NCBI GenBank assembly: GCA_037074615.1
Contig: CM073522.1
Coordinates: 22,070,962 to 22,134,961, forward strand
Length of the DNA stretch: 64,000 nucleotides
Direction: 5' to 3'
Source: Leucaena leucocephala
Lineage: Eukaryota; Streptophyta; Magnoliopsida; Fabales; Fabaceae
The notes under the pieces were generated by a model. That model was not told where the DNA came from. It ran no database searches and saw nothing but the letters and a program-made list of their open reading frames with translations. Position 1 is the first letter of the stretch, and each line of letters opens with the position of its first letter. The translations under genes and the position numbers were made by a program. Positions 43,887-55,550 of the stretch are shown here, in pieces.

Positions 43887-44055
43887 TTTTGGGGCTGCTA
43901 AAATCCGTGCGAGTCCAAATCCGCAGTAAAGAGTGGTGGGGCGACAGTAGGGCAACGATGAGCAGCCAATAGGAATTCCTCGCATTGCACACCTGGTCTT
44001 TTATGACGTGATCCGCATGGTCCCTAATGTAAGTATTGAATGCGATCTCCCTGTA
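43887..44055 (+). other. 169-nt 5S intergenic spacer, type Y
   Basis: Type Y spacer. Confidence 0.92.
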
Positions 44056-44174
44056 GGGTGCGATCATACCAGCACTAATGCACCGGATCCCATCAGAACT
44101 CCGCAATTAAGCGTGCTTGGGAGAGAGTAGTACTGGGATGGGTGACCTCCTGGGAAGTCCTCGTGTTGCACCCC
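44056..44174 (+). rRNA. 5S rRNA gene (type Y, G51A + C67A)
   Basis: Complete copy with G-to-A at 44106 (+51) and C-to-A at 44122 (+67), in and next to box A. The same pair recurs at 57448 and 60904, so it spread by duplication. Confidence 0.91.
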
Positions 44175-44498
44175 CTTTTTGCCTCCGAAATCCGTGCGAG
44201 TCCAAACTCCGCAGTTAAGCGTGCTTGGGCGAGAGTAGTACTAGGATGGGTGACCTCCTGGGAAGTCCTCGTGTTGCACCCCCTTTTTGCCTCCGAAATC
44301 CGTGCGAGTCCAACCTCCGCAGTTAAGCGTGCTTGGGCGAGAGTAGTACTAGGATGGGTGACTTCCTGGGAAGTCCTCGTGTTGCACCCCCTTTTTGCCT
44401 CCGAAATCCGTGCGAGTCCAAACTCCGCAGTTAAGCGTGCTTGGACGAGAGTAGTACTAGGATGGGTGACCTCCTGGGAAGTCCTCGTGTTGCACCCC
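44175..44498 (+). repeat. 108-bp 5S-derived satellite, 3 copies (Y-to-D)
   Basis: Order: A80; A43C+C92T; G66A. It differs from the left-hand three-copy arrays, which have G81T in the middle copy. Confidence 0.95.
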
Positions 44499-44667
44499 TT
44501 TTGGGGCTGCTAAAATCCGTGCGAGTCCAACTCCGCAGTAAAGAGTGGTGGGGCGACAGTAGGGCAACGATGAGCAGCCAATAGGAATTCCTCGCATTGC
44601 ACACCTGGTCTTTTATGACGTGATCCGCATGGTCCCTAATGTAAGTATTGATTGCGATCTCCCTGTC
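44499..44667 (+). other. 169-nt 5S intergenic spacer, type D, subtype with C in the relic
   Basis: Same subtype as 12134..12302. Confidence 0.9.
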
Positions 44668-44786
44668 GGGTGCGATCATACCAGCACTAATGCACCGGAT
44701 CCCATCAGAACTCCGCAATTAAGCGTGCTTGGGCGAGAGTAGTACTGGGATGGGTGACCTCCTGGGAAGTCCTCGTGTTGCACCCC
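44668..44786 (+). rRNA. 5S rRNA gene (type D, G51A)
   Basis: Complete copy with G-to-A at 44718 (+51), C67 intact. It recurs at 58060 and 61516. Confidence 0.92.
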
Positions 44787-45974
44787 CTTTTTGCCTCCGA
44801 AATCCGTGCGAGTCCAAACTCCGCAGTTAAGCGTGCTTGGGCGAGAGTAGTACTAGGATGGGTGACCTCATGGGAAGTCCTCGTGTTGCACCCCCTTTTT
44901 GCCTCCGAAATCCGTGCGAGTCCAAACTCCGCAGTTAAGTGTGCTTGGGCGAGAGTAGTACTGGGATGGGTGACCTCCTGGGAAGTCCTCGTGTTGCACC
45001 CCTTTTTTGCCTCCGAAATCCGTGCGAGTCCAAACTCCGCAGTTAAGCGTGCTTGGGCGAGAGTAGTACTAGGATGGGTGACCTCCTGGGAAGTCCTCGT
45101 GTTGCACCCCCTTTTTGCCTCCGAAATCCGTGCGAGTCCAAACTCCGCAGTTAAGCGTGCTTGGGCGAGAGTAGTACTAGGATGGGTGACCTCCTGGGAA
45201 GTCCTCGTGTTGCACCCCCTTTTTGCCTCCGAAATCCGTGCGAGTCCAAACTCCGCAGTTAAGCGTGCTTGGGCGAGAGTAGTACTAGGATGGGTGACCT
45301 CCTGGGAAGTCCTCGTGTTGCACCCCCTTTTTGCCTCCGAAATCCGTGCGAGTCCAAACTCCGCAGTTAAGCGTGCTTGGGCGAGAGTAGTACTAGGATG
45401 GGTGACCTCCTGGGAAGTCCTCGTGTTGCACCCCCTTTTTGCCTCCGAAATCCGTGCGAGTCCAACCTCCGCAGTTAAGCGTGCTTGGGCGAGAGTAGTA
45501 CTGGGATGGGTGACCTCCTGGGAAGTCCTCGTGTTGCACCCCCTTTTTGCCTCCGAAATCCGTGCGAGTCCAAACTCCGCAGTTAAGCGTGCTTGGGCGA
45601 GAGTAGTACTGGGATAGGTGACCTCCTGGGAAGTCCTCGTGTTGCACCCCCTTTTTGCCTCCGAAATCCGTGCGAGTCCAAACTCCGCAGTTAAGCGTGC
45701 TTGGGCGAGAGTAGTACTAGGATGGGTGACCTCCTGGGAAGTCCTCGTGTTGCACCCCCTTTTTGCCTCCGAAATCCGTGCGAGTCCAACCTCCGCAGTT
45801 AAGCGTGCTTGGGCGAGAGTAGTACTAGGATGGGTGACTTCCTGGGAAGTCCTCGTGTTGCACCCCCTTTTTGCCTCCGAAATCCGTGCGAGTCCAAACT
45901 CCGCAGTTAAGCGTGCTTGGACGAGAGTAGTACTAGGATGGGTGACCTCCTGGGAAGTCCTCGTGTTGCACCCC
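44787..45974 (+). repeat. 108-bp 5S-derived satellite, 11 copies
   Basis: Copy 1 C95A; copy 2 carries C57T in box A plus T6. Four A80 copies, A43C, G85A, A80, A43C+C92T and G66A follow. C57T is shared only with the arrays at 58179 and 61635. Confidence 0.95.
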
Positions 45975-46143
45975 TTTTGGGGCTGCTAAAATCCGTGCGA
46001 GTCCAACTCCGCAGTAAAGAGTGGTGGGGCGACAGTAGGGCAACGATGAGCAGCCAATAGGAATTCCTCGCATTGCACACCTGGTCTTTTATGACGTGAT
46101 CCGCATGGTCCCTAATGTAAGTATTGATTGCGATCTCCCTGTC
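45975..46143 (+). other. 169-nt 5S intergenic spacer, type D, subtype with C in the relic
   Basis: Same subtype as 12134..12302. Confidence 0.9.
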
Positions 46144-46262
46144 GGGTGCGATCATACCAGCACTAATGCACCGGATCCCATCAGAACTCCGCAGTTAAGC
46201 GTGCTTGGGCGAGAGTAGTACTGGGATGGGTGACCTCCTGGGAAGTCCTCGTGTTGCACCCC
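46144..46262 (+). rRNA. 5S rRNA gene (type D, consensus)
   Basis: Complete consensus gene behind C at -1. Confidence 0.96.
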
Positions 46263-47018
46263 CTTTTTGCCTCCGAAATCCGTGCGAGTCCAACCTCCGC
46301 AGTTAAGCGTGCTTGGGCGAGAGTAGTACTGGGATGGGTGACCTCCTGGGAAGTCCTCGTGTTGCACCCCCTTTTTGCCTCCGAAATCCGTGCGAGTCCA
46401 AACTCCGCAGTTAAGCGTGCTTGGGCGAGAGTAGTACTAGGATGGGTGACCTCATGGGAAGTCCTCGTGTTGCACCCCCTTTTTGCCTCCGAAATCCGTG
46501 CGAGTCCAAACTCCGCAGTTAAGCGTGCTTGGGCGAGAGTAGTACTGGGATGGGTGACCTCCTGGGAAGTCCTCGTGTTGCACCCCTTTTTTGCCTCCGA
46601 AATCCGTGCGAGTCCAAACTCCGCAGTTAAGCGTGCTTGGGCGAGAGTAGTACTAGGATGGGTGACCTCCTGGGAAGTCCTCGTGTTGCACCCCCTTTTT
46701 GCCTCCGAAATCCGTGCGAGTCCAAACTCCGCAGTTAAGCGTGCTTGGGCGAGAGTAGTACTAGGATGGGTGACCTCCTGGGAAGTCCTCGTGTTGCACC
46801 CCCTTTTTGCCTCCGAAATCCGTGCGAGTCCAAACTCCGCAGTTAAGCGTGCTTGGGCGAGAGTAGTACTAGGATGGGTGACCTCCTGGGAAGTCCTCGT
46901 GTTGCACCCCCTTTTTGCCTCCGAAATCCGTGCGAGTCCAACCTCCGCAGTTAAGCGTGCTTGGGCGAGAGTAGTACTAGGATGGGTGACCTCCTGGGAA
47001 GTCCTCGTGTTGCACCCC
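46263..47018 (+). repeat. 108-bp 5S-derived satellite, 7 copies
   Basis: Same order as 12422..13177. Confidence 0.95.
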
Positions 47019-47187
47019 TTTTGGGGCTGCTAAAATCCGTGCGAGTCCAAATCCGCAGTAAAGAGTGGTGGGGCGACAGTAGGGCAACGATGAGCAGCCA
47101 ATAGGAATTCCTCGCATTGCACACCTGGTCTTTTATGACGTGATCCGCATGGTCCCTAATGTAAGTATTGAATGCGATCTCCCTGTA
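47019..47187 (+). other. 169-nt 5S intergenic spacer, type Y
   Basis: Type Y spacer. Confidence 0.92.
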
Positions 47188-47306
47188 GGGTGCGATCATA
47201 CCAGCACTAATGCACCGGATCCCATCAGAACTCCGCAGTTAAGCGTGCTTGGGCGAGAGTAGTACTGGGATGGGTGACCTCCTGGGAAGTCCTCGTGTTG
47301 CACCCC
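47188..47306 (+). rRNA. 5S rRNA gene (type Y, consensus)
   Basis: Complete consensus copy. Confidence 0.96.
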
Positions 47307-48818
47307 CTTTTTGCCTCCGAAATCCGTGCGAGTCCAAACTCCGCAGTTAAGCGTGCTTGGGCGAGAGTAGTACTAGGATGGGTGACCTCCTGGGAAGTCC
47401 TCGTGTTGCACCCCCTTTTTGCCTCCGAAATCCGTGCGAGTCCAACCTCCGCAGTTAAGCGTGCTTGGGCGAGAGTAGTACTAGGATGGGTGACTTCCTG
47501 GGAAGTCCTCGTGTTGCACCCCCTTTTTGCCTCCGAAATCCGTGCGAGTCCAACCTCCGCAGTTAAGCGTGCTTGGGCGAGAGTAGTACTGGGATGGGTG
47601 ACCTCCTGGGAAGTCCTCGTGTTGCACCCCCTTTTTGCCTCCGAAATCCGTGCGAGTCCAAACTCCGCAGTTAAGCGTGCTTGGGCGAGAGTAGTACTAG
47701 GATGGGTGACCTCCTGGGAAGTCCTCGTGTTGCACCCCCTTTTTGCCTCCGAAATCCGTGCGAGTCCAACCTCCGCAGTTAAGCGTGCTTGGGCGAGAGT
47801 AGTACTGGGATGGGTGACCTCCTGGGAAGTCCTCGTGTTGCACCCCCTTTTTGCCTCCGAAATCCGTGCGAGTCCAAACTCCGCAGTTAAGCGTGCTTGG
47901 GCGAGAGTAGTACTGGGATGGGTGACCTCCTGGGAAGTCCTCGTGTTGCACCCCCTTTTTGCCTCCGAAATCCGTGCGAGTCCAAACTCCGCAGTTAAGC
48001 GTGCTTGGGCGAGAGTAGTACTGGGATGGGTGACCTCCTGGGAAGTCCTCGTGTTGCACCCCCTTTTTGCCTCCGAAATCCGTGCGAGTCCAAACTCCGC
48101 AGTTAAGCGTGCTTGGGCGAGAGTAGTACTAGGATGGGTGACCTCCTGGGAAGTCCTCGTGTTGCACCCCCTTTTTGCCTCCGAAATCCGTGCGAGTCCA
48201 ACCTCCGCAGTTAAGCGTGCTTGGGCGAGAGTAGTACTAGGATGGGTGACTTCCTGGGAAGTCCTCGTGTTGCACCCCCTTTTTGCCTCCGAAATCCGTG
48301 CGAGTCCAACCTCCGCAGTTAAGCGTGCTTGGGCGAGAGTAGTACTGGGATGGGTGACCTCCTGGGAAGTCCTCGTGTTGCACCCCCTTTTTGCCTCCGA
48401 AATCCGTGCGAGTCCAAACTCCGCAGTTAAGCGTGCTTGGGCGAGAGTAGTACTAGGATGGGTGACCTCCTGGGAAGTCCTCGTGTTGCACCCCCTTTTT
48501 GCCTCCGAAATCCGTGCGAGTCCAACCTCCGCAGTTAAGCGTGCTTGGGCGAGAGTAGTACTGGGATGGGTGACCTCCTGGGAAGTCCTCGTGTTGCACC
48601 CCCTTTTTGCCTCCGAAATCCGTGCGAGTCCAAACTCCGCAGTTAAGCGTGCTTGGGCGAGAGTAGTACTGGGATGGGTGACCTCCTGGGAAGTCCTCGT
48701 GTTGCACCCCCTTTTTGCCTCCGAAATCCGTGCGAGTCCAACCTCCGCAGTTAAGCGTGCTTGGGCGAGAGTAGTACTAGGATGGGTGACCTCCTGGGAA
48801 GTCCTCGTGTTGCACCCC
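47307..48818 (+). repeat. 108-bp 5S-derived satellite, 14 copies
   Basis: Same order as 40467..41978. Confidence 0.95.
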
Positions 48819-48987
48819 TTTTGGGGCTGCTAAAATCCGTGCGAGTCCAAATCCGCAGTAAAGAGTGGTGGGGCGACAGTAGGGCAACGATGAGCAGCCA
48901 ATAGGAATTCCTCGCATTGCACACCTGGTCTTTTATGACGTGATCCGCATGGTCCCTAATGTAAGTATTGAATGCGATCTCCCTGTA
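48819..48987 (+). other. 169-nt 5S intergenic spacer, type Y
   Basis: Type Y spacer. Confidence 0.92.
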
Positions 48988-49106
48988 GGGTGCGATCATA
49001 CCAGCACTAATGCACCGGATCCCATCAGAACTCCGCAGTTAAGCGTGCTTGGGCGAGAGTAGTACTGGGATGGGTGACCTCCTGGGAAGTCCTCGTGTTG
49101 CACCCC
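48988..49106 (+). rRNA. 5S rRNA gene (type Y, consensus)
   Basis: Complete consensus copy. Confidence 0.96.
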
Positions 49107-50510
49107 CTTTTTGCCTCCGAAATCCGTGCGAGTCCAAACTCCGCAGTTAAGCGTGCTTGGGCGAGAGTAGTACTAGGATGGGTGACCTCCTGGGAAGTCC
49201 TCGTGTTGCACCCCCTTTTTGCCTCCGAAATCCGTGCGAGTCCAACCTCCGCAGTTAAGCGTGCTTGGGCGAGAGTAGTACTAGGATGGGTGACTTCCTG
49301 GGAAGTCCTCGTGTTGCACCCCCTTTTTGCCTCCGAAATCCGTGCGAGTCCAACCTCCGCAGTTAAGCGTGCTTGGGCGAGAGTAGTACTGGGATGGGTG
49401 ACCTCCTGGGAAGTCCTCGTGTTGCACCCCCTTTTTGCCTCCGAAATCCGTGCGAGTCCAAACTCCGCAGTTAAGCGTGCTTGGGCGAGAGTAGTACTAG
49501 GATGGGTGACCTCCTGGGAAGTCCTCGTGTTGCACCCCCTTTTTGCCTCCGAAATCCGTGCGAGTCCAAACTCCGCAGTTAAGCGTGCTTGGGCGAGAGT
49601 AGTACTAGGATGGGTGACCTCCTGGGAAGTCCTCGTGTTGCACCCCCTTTTTGCCTCCGAAATCCGTGCGAGTCCAACCTCCGCAGTTAAGCGTGCTTGG
49701 GCGAGAGTAGTACTGGGATGGGTGACCTCCTGGGAAGTCCTCGTGTTGCACCCCCTTTTTGCCTCCGAAATCCGTGCGAGTCCAAACTCCGCAGTTAAGC
49801 GTGCTTGGGCGAGAGTAGTACTAGGATGGGTGACCTCCTGGGAAGTCCTCGTGTTGCACCCCCTTTTTGCCTCCGAAATCCGTGCGAGTCCAAACTCCGC
49901 AGTTAAGCGTGCTTGGGCGAGAGTAGTACTAGGATGGGTGACCTCCTGGGAAGTCCTCGTGTTGCACCCCCTTTTTGCCTCCGAAATCCGTGCGAGTCCA
50001 ACCTCCGCAGTTAAGCGTGCTTGGGCGAGAGTAGTACTGGGATGGGTGACCTCCTGGGAAGTCCTCGTGTTGCACCCCCTTTTTGCCTCCGAAATCCGTG
50101 CGAGTCCAAACTCCGCAGTTAAGCGTGCTTGGGCGAGAGTAGTACTGGGATAGGTGACCTCCTGGGAAGTCCTCGTGTTGCACCCCCTTTTTGCCTCCGA
50201 AATCCGTGCGAGTCCAAACTCCGCAGTTAAGCGTGCTTGGGCGAGAGTAGTACTAGGATGGGTGACCTCCTGGGAAGTCCTCGTGTTGCACCCCCTTTTT
50301 GCCTCCGAAATCCGTGCGAGTCCAACCTCCGCAGTTAAGCGTGCTTGGGCGAGAGTAGTACTAGGATGGGTGACTTCCTGGGAAGTCCTCGTGTTGCACC
50401 CCCTTTTTGCCTCCGAAATCCGTGCGAGTCCAAACTCCGCAGTTAAGCGTGCTTGGACGAGAGTAGTACTAGGATGGGTGACCTCCTGGGAAGTCCTCGT
50501 GTTGCACCCC
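49107..50510 (+). repeat. 108-bp 5S-derived satellite, 13 copies
   Basis: Y-to-D array with a G85A copy (no G113A) and the ending A80; A43C+C92T; G66A, as in 44787..45974. Confidence 0.95.
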
Positions 50511-50679
50511 TTTTGGGGCTGCTAAAATCCGTGCGAGTCCAACTCCGCAGTAAAGAGTGGTGGGGCGACAGTAGGGCAACGATGAGCAGCCAATAGGAAT
50601 TCCTCGCATTGCACACCTGGTCTTTTATGACGTGATCCGCATGGTCCCTAATGTAAGTATTGATTGCGATCTCCCTGTC
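50511..50679 (+). other. 169-nt 5S intergenic spacer, type D, subtype with C in the relic
   Basis: Same subtype as 12134..12302. Confidence 0.9.
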
Positions 50680-50798
50680 GGGTGCGATCATACCAGCACT
50701 AATGCACCGGATCCCATCAGAACTCCGCAGTTAAGCGTGCTTGGGCGAGAGTAGTACTGGGATGGGTGACCTCCTGGGAAGTCCTCGTGTTGCACCCC
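50680..50798 (+). rRNA. 5S rRNA gene (type D, consensus)
   Basis: Complete consensus gene behind C at -1, equivalent to 46144 shifted by 4536. Confidence 0.96.
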
Positions 50799-51554
50799 CT
50801 TTTTGCCTCCGAAATCCGTGCGAGTCCAACCTCCGCAGTTAAGCGTGCTTGGGCGAGAGTAGTACTGGGATGGGTGACCTCCTGGGAAGTCCTCGTGTTG
50901 CACCCCCTTTTTGCCTCCGAAATCCGTGCGAGTCCAAACTCCGCAGTTAAGCGTGCTTGGGCGAGAGTAGTACTAGGATGGGTGACCTCATGGGAAGTCC
51001 TCGTGTTGCACCCCCTTTTTGCCTCCGAAATCCGTGCGAGTCCAAACTCCGCAGTTAAGCGTGCTTGGGCGAGAGTAGTACTGGGATGGGTGACCTCCTG
51101 GGAAGTCCTCGTGTTGCACCCCTTTTTTGCCTCCGAAATCCGTGCGAGTCCAAACTCCGCAGTTAAGCGTGCTTGGGCGAGAGTAGTACTAGGATGGGTG
51201 ACCTCCTGGGAAGTCCTCGTGTTGCACCCCCTTTTTGCCTCCGAAATCCGTGCGAGTCCAAACTCCGCAGTTAAGCGTGCTTGGGCGAGAGTAGTACTAG
51301 GATGGGTGACCTCCTGGGAAGTCCTCGTGTTGCACCCCCTTTTTGCCTCCGAAATCCGTGCGAGTCCAAACTCCGCAGTTAAGCGTGCTTGGGCGAGAGT
51401 AGTACTAGGATGGGTGACCTCCTGGGAAGTCCTCGTGTTGCACCCCCTTTTTGCCTCCGAAATCCGTGCGAGTCCAACCTCCGCAGTTAAGCGTGCTTGG
51501 GCGAGAGTAGTACTAGGATGGGTGACCTCCTGGGAAGTCCTCGTGTTGCACCCC
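50799..51554 (+). repeat. 108-bp 5S-derived satellite, 7 copies
   Basis: Same order as 12422..13177. Confidence 0.95.
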
Positions 51555-51723
51555 TTTTGGGGCTGCTAAAATCCGTGCGAGTCCAAATCCGCAGTAAAGA
51601 GTGGTGGGGCGACAGTAGGGCAACGATGAGCAGCCAATAGGAATTCCTCGCATTGCACACCTGGTCTTTTATGACGTGATCCGCATGGTCCCTAATGTAA
51701 GTATTGAATGCGATCTCCCTGTA
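51555..51723 (+). other. 169-nt 5S intergenic spacer, type Y
   Basis: Type Y spacer. Confidence 0.92.
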
Positions 51724-51842
51724 GGGTGCGATCATACCAGCACTAATGCACCGGATCCCATCAGAACTCCGCAGTTAAGCGTGCTTGGGCGAGAGTAGTA
51801 CTGGGATGGGTGACCTCCTGGGAAGTCCTCGTGTTGCACCCC
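51724..51842 (+). rRNA. 5S rRNA gene (type Y, consensus)
   Basis: Complete consensus copy. Confidence 0.96.
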
Positions 51843-53354
51843 CTTTTTGCCTCCGAAATCCGTGCGAGTCCAAACTCCGCAGTTAAGCGTGCTTGGGCGA
51901 GAGTAGTACTAGGATGGGTGACCTCCTGGGAAGTCCTCGTGTTGCACCCCCTTTTTGCCTCCGAAATCCGTGCGAGTCCAACCTCCGCAGTTAAGCGTGC
52001 TTGGGCGAGAGTAGTACTAGGATGGGTGACTTCCTGGGAAGTCCTCGTGTTGCACCCCCTTTTTGCCTCCGAAATCCGTGCGAGTCCAACCTCCGCAGTT
52101 AAGCGTGCTTGGGCGAGAGTAGTACTGGGATGGGTGACCTCCTGGGAAGTCCTCGTGTTGCACCCCCTTTTTGCCTCCGAAATCCGTGCGAGTCCAAACT
52201 CCGCAGTTAAGCGTGCTTGGGCGAGAGTAGTACTAGGATGGGTGACCTCCTGGGAAGTCCTCGTGTTGCACCCCCTTTTTGCCTCCGAAATCCGTGCGAG
52301 TCCAACCTCCGCAGTTAAGCGTGCTTGGGCGAGAGTAGTACTGGGATGGGTGACCTCCTGGGAAGTCCTCGTGTTGCACCCCCTTTTTGCCTCCGAAATC
52401 CGTGCGAGTCCAAACTCCGCAGTTAAGCGTGCTTGGGCGAGAGTAGTACTGGGATGGGTGACCTCCTGGGAAGTCCTCGTGTTGCACCCCCTTTTTGCCT
52501 CCGAAATCCGTGCGAGTCCAAACTCCGCAGTTAAGCGTGCTTGGGCGAGAGTAGTACTGGGATGGGTGACCTCCTGGGAAGTCCTCGTGTTGCACCCCCT
52601 TTTTGCCTCCGAAATCCGTGCGAGTCCAAACTCCGCAGTTAAGCGTGCTTGGGCGAGAGTAGTACTAGGATGGGTGACCTCCTGGGAAGTCCTCGTGTTG
52701 CACCCCCTTTTTGCCTCCGAAATCCGTGCGAGTCCAACCTCCGCAGTTAAGCGTGCTTGGGCGAGAGTAGTACTAGGATGGGTGACTTCCTGGGAAGTCC
52801 TCGTGTTGCACCCCCTTTTTGCCTCCGAAATCCGTGCGAGTCCAACCTCCGCAGTTAAGCGTGCTTGGGCGAGAGTAGTACTGGGATGGGTGACCTCCTG
52901 GGAAGTCCTCGTGTTGCACCCCCTTTTTGCCTCCGAAATCCGTGCGAGTCCAAACTCCGCAGTTAAGCGTGCTTGGGCGAGAGTAGTACTAGGATGGGTG
53001 ACCTCCTGGGAAGTCCTCGTGTTGCACCCCCTTTTTGCCTCCGAAATCCGTGCGAGTCCAACCTCCGCAGTTAAGCGTGCTTGGGCGAGAGTAGTACTGG
53101 GATGGGTGACCTCCTGGGAAGTCCTCGTGTTGCACCCCCTTTTTGCCTCCGAAATCCGTGCGAGTCCAAACTCCGCAGTTAAGCGTGCTTGGGCGAGAGT
53201 AGTACTGGGATGGGTGACCTCCTGGGAAGTCCTCGTGTTGCACCCCCTTTTTGCCTCCGAAATCCGTGCGAGTCCAACCTCCGCAGTTAAGCGTGCTTGG
53301 GCGAGAGTAGTACTAGGATGGGTGACCTCCTGGGAAGTCCTCGTGTTGCACCCC
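51843..53354 (+). repeat. 108-bp 5S-derived satellite, 14 copies
   Basis: Same order as 40467..41978. Confidence 0.95.
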
Positions 53355-53523
53355 TTTTGGGGCTGCTAAAATCCGTGCGAGTCCAAATCCGCAGTAAAGA
53401 GTGGTGGGGCGACAGTAGGGCAACGATGAGCAGCCAATAGGAATTCCTCGCATTGCACACCTGGTCTTTTATGACGTGATCCGCATGGTCCCTAATGTAA
53501 GTATTGAATGCGATCTCCCTGTA
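53355..53523 (+). other. 169-nt 5S intergenic spacer, type Y
   Basis: Type Y spacer. Confidence 0.92.
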
Positions 53524-53642
53524 GGGTGCGATCATACCAGCACTAATGCACCGGATCCCATCAGAACTCCGCAGTTAAGCGTGCTTGGGCGAGAGTAGTA
53601 CTGGGATGGGTGACCTCCTGGGAAGTCCTCGTGTTGCACCCC
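53524..53642 (+). rRNA. 5S rRNA gene (type Y, consensus)
   Basis: Complete consensus copy. Confidence 0.96.
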
Positions 53643-55262
53643 CTTTTTGCCTCCGAAATCCGTGCGAGTCCAAACTCCGCAGTTAAGCGTGCTTGGGCGA
53701 GAGTAGTACTAGGATGGGTGACCTCCTGGGAAGTCCTCGTGTTGCACCCCCTTTTTGCCTCCGAAATCCGTGCGAGTCCAACCTCCGCAGTTAAGCGTGC
53801 TTGGGCGAGAGTAGTACTAGGATGGGTGACTTCCTGGGAAGTCCTCGTGTTGCACCCCCTTTTTGCCTCCGAAATCCGTGCGAGTCCAACCTCCGCAGTT
53901 AAGCGTGCTTGGGCGAGAGTAGTACTGGGATGGGTGACCTCCTGGGAAGTCCTCGTGTTGCACCCCCTTTTTGCCTCCGAAATCCGTGCGAGTCCAAACT
54001 CCGCAGTTAAGCGTGCTTGGGCGAGAGTAGTACTAGGATGGGTGACCTCCTGGGAAGTCCTCGTGTTGCACCCCCTTTTTGCCTCCGAAATCCGTGCGAG
54101 TCCAAACTCCGCAGTTAAGCGTGCTTGGGCGAGAGTAGTACTAGGATGGGTGACCTCCTGGGAAGTCCTCGTGTTGCACCCCCTTTTTGCCTCCGAAATC
54201 CGTGCGAGTCCAACCTCCGCAGTTAAGCGTGCTTGGGCGAGAGTAGTACTGGGATGGGTGACCTCCTGGGAAGTCCTCGTGTTGCACCCCCTTTTTGCCT
54301 CCGAAATCCGTGCGAGTCCAAACTCCGCAGTTAAGCGTGCTTGGGCGAGAGTAGTACTGGGATGGGTGACCTCCTGGGAAGTCCTCGTGTTGCACCCCCT
54401 TTTTGCCTCCGAAATCCGTGCGAGTCCAAACTCCGCAGTTAAGCGTGCTTGGGCGAGAGTAGTACTGGGATGGGTGACCTCCTGGGAAGTCCTCGTGTTG
54501 CACCCCCTTTTTGCCTCCGAAATCCGTGCGAGTCCAAACTCCGCAGTTAAGCGTGCTTGGGCGAGAGTAGTACTAGGATGGGTGACCTCCTGGGAAGTCC
54601 TCGTGTTGCACCCCCTTTTTGCCTCCGAAATCCGTGCGAGTCCAACCTCCGCAGTTAAGCGTGCTTGGGCGAGAGTAGTACTAGGATGGGTGACTTCCTG
54701 GGAAGTCCTCGTGTTGCACCCCCTTTTTGCCTCCGAAATCCGTGCGAGTCCAACCTCCGCAGTTAAGCGTGCTTGGGCGAGAGTAGTACTGGGATGGGTG
54801 ACCTCCTGGGAAGTCCTCGTGTTGCACCCCCTTTTTGCCTCCGAAATCCGTGCGAGTCCAAACTCCGCAGTTAAGCGTGCTTGGGCGAGAGTAGTACTAG
54901 GATGGGTGACCTCCTGGGAAGTCCTCGTGTTGCACCCCCTTTTTGCCTCCGAAATCCGTGCGAGTCCAACCTCCGCAGTTAAGCGTGCTTGGGCGAGAGT
55001 AGTACTGGGATGGGTGACCTCCTGGGAAGTCCTCGTGTTGCACCCCCTTTTTGCCTCCGAAATCCGTGCGAGTCCAAACTCCGCAGTTAAGCGTGCTTGG
55101 GCGAGAGTAGTACTGGGATGGGTGACCTCCTGGGAAGTCCTCGTGTTGCACCCCCTTTTTGCCTCCGAAATCCGTGCGAGTCCAACCTCCGCAGTTAAGC
55201 GTGCTTGGGCGAGAGTAGTACTAGGATGGGTGACCTCCTGGGAAGTCCTCGTGTTGCACCCC
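53643..55262 (+). repeat. 108-bp 5S-derived satellite, 15 copies
   Basis: Like the 14-copy Y-to-Y array with one more A80 copy in the first half. Confidence 0.95.
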
Positions 55263-55431
55263 TTTTGGGGCTGCTAAAATCCGTGCGAGTCCAAATCCGC
55301 AGTAAAGAGTGGTGGGGCGACAGTAGGGCAACGATGAGCAGCCAATAGGAATTCCTCGCATTGCACACCTGGTCTTTTATGACGTGATCCGCATGGTCCC
55401 TAATGTAAGTATTGAATGCGATCTCCCTGTA
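55263..55431 (+). other. 169-nt 5S intergenic spacer, type Y
   Basis: Type Y spacer. Confidence 0.92.
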
Positions 55432-55550
55432 GGGTGCGATCATACCAGCACTAATGCACCGGATCCCATCAGAACTCCGCAGTTAAGCGTGCTTGGGCGA
55501 GAGTAGTACTGGGATGGGTGACCTCCTGGGAAGTCCTCGTGTTGCACCCC
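55432..55550 (+). rRNA. 5S rRNA gene (type Y, consensus)
   Basis: Complete consensus copy. Confidence 0.96.
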
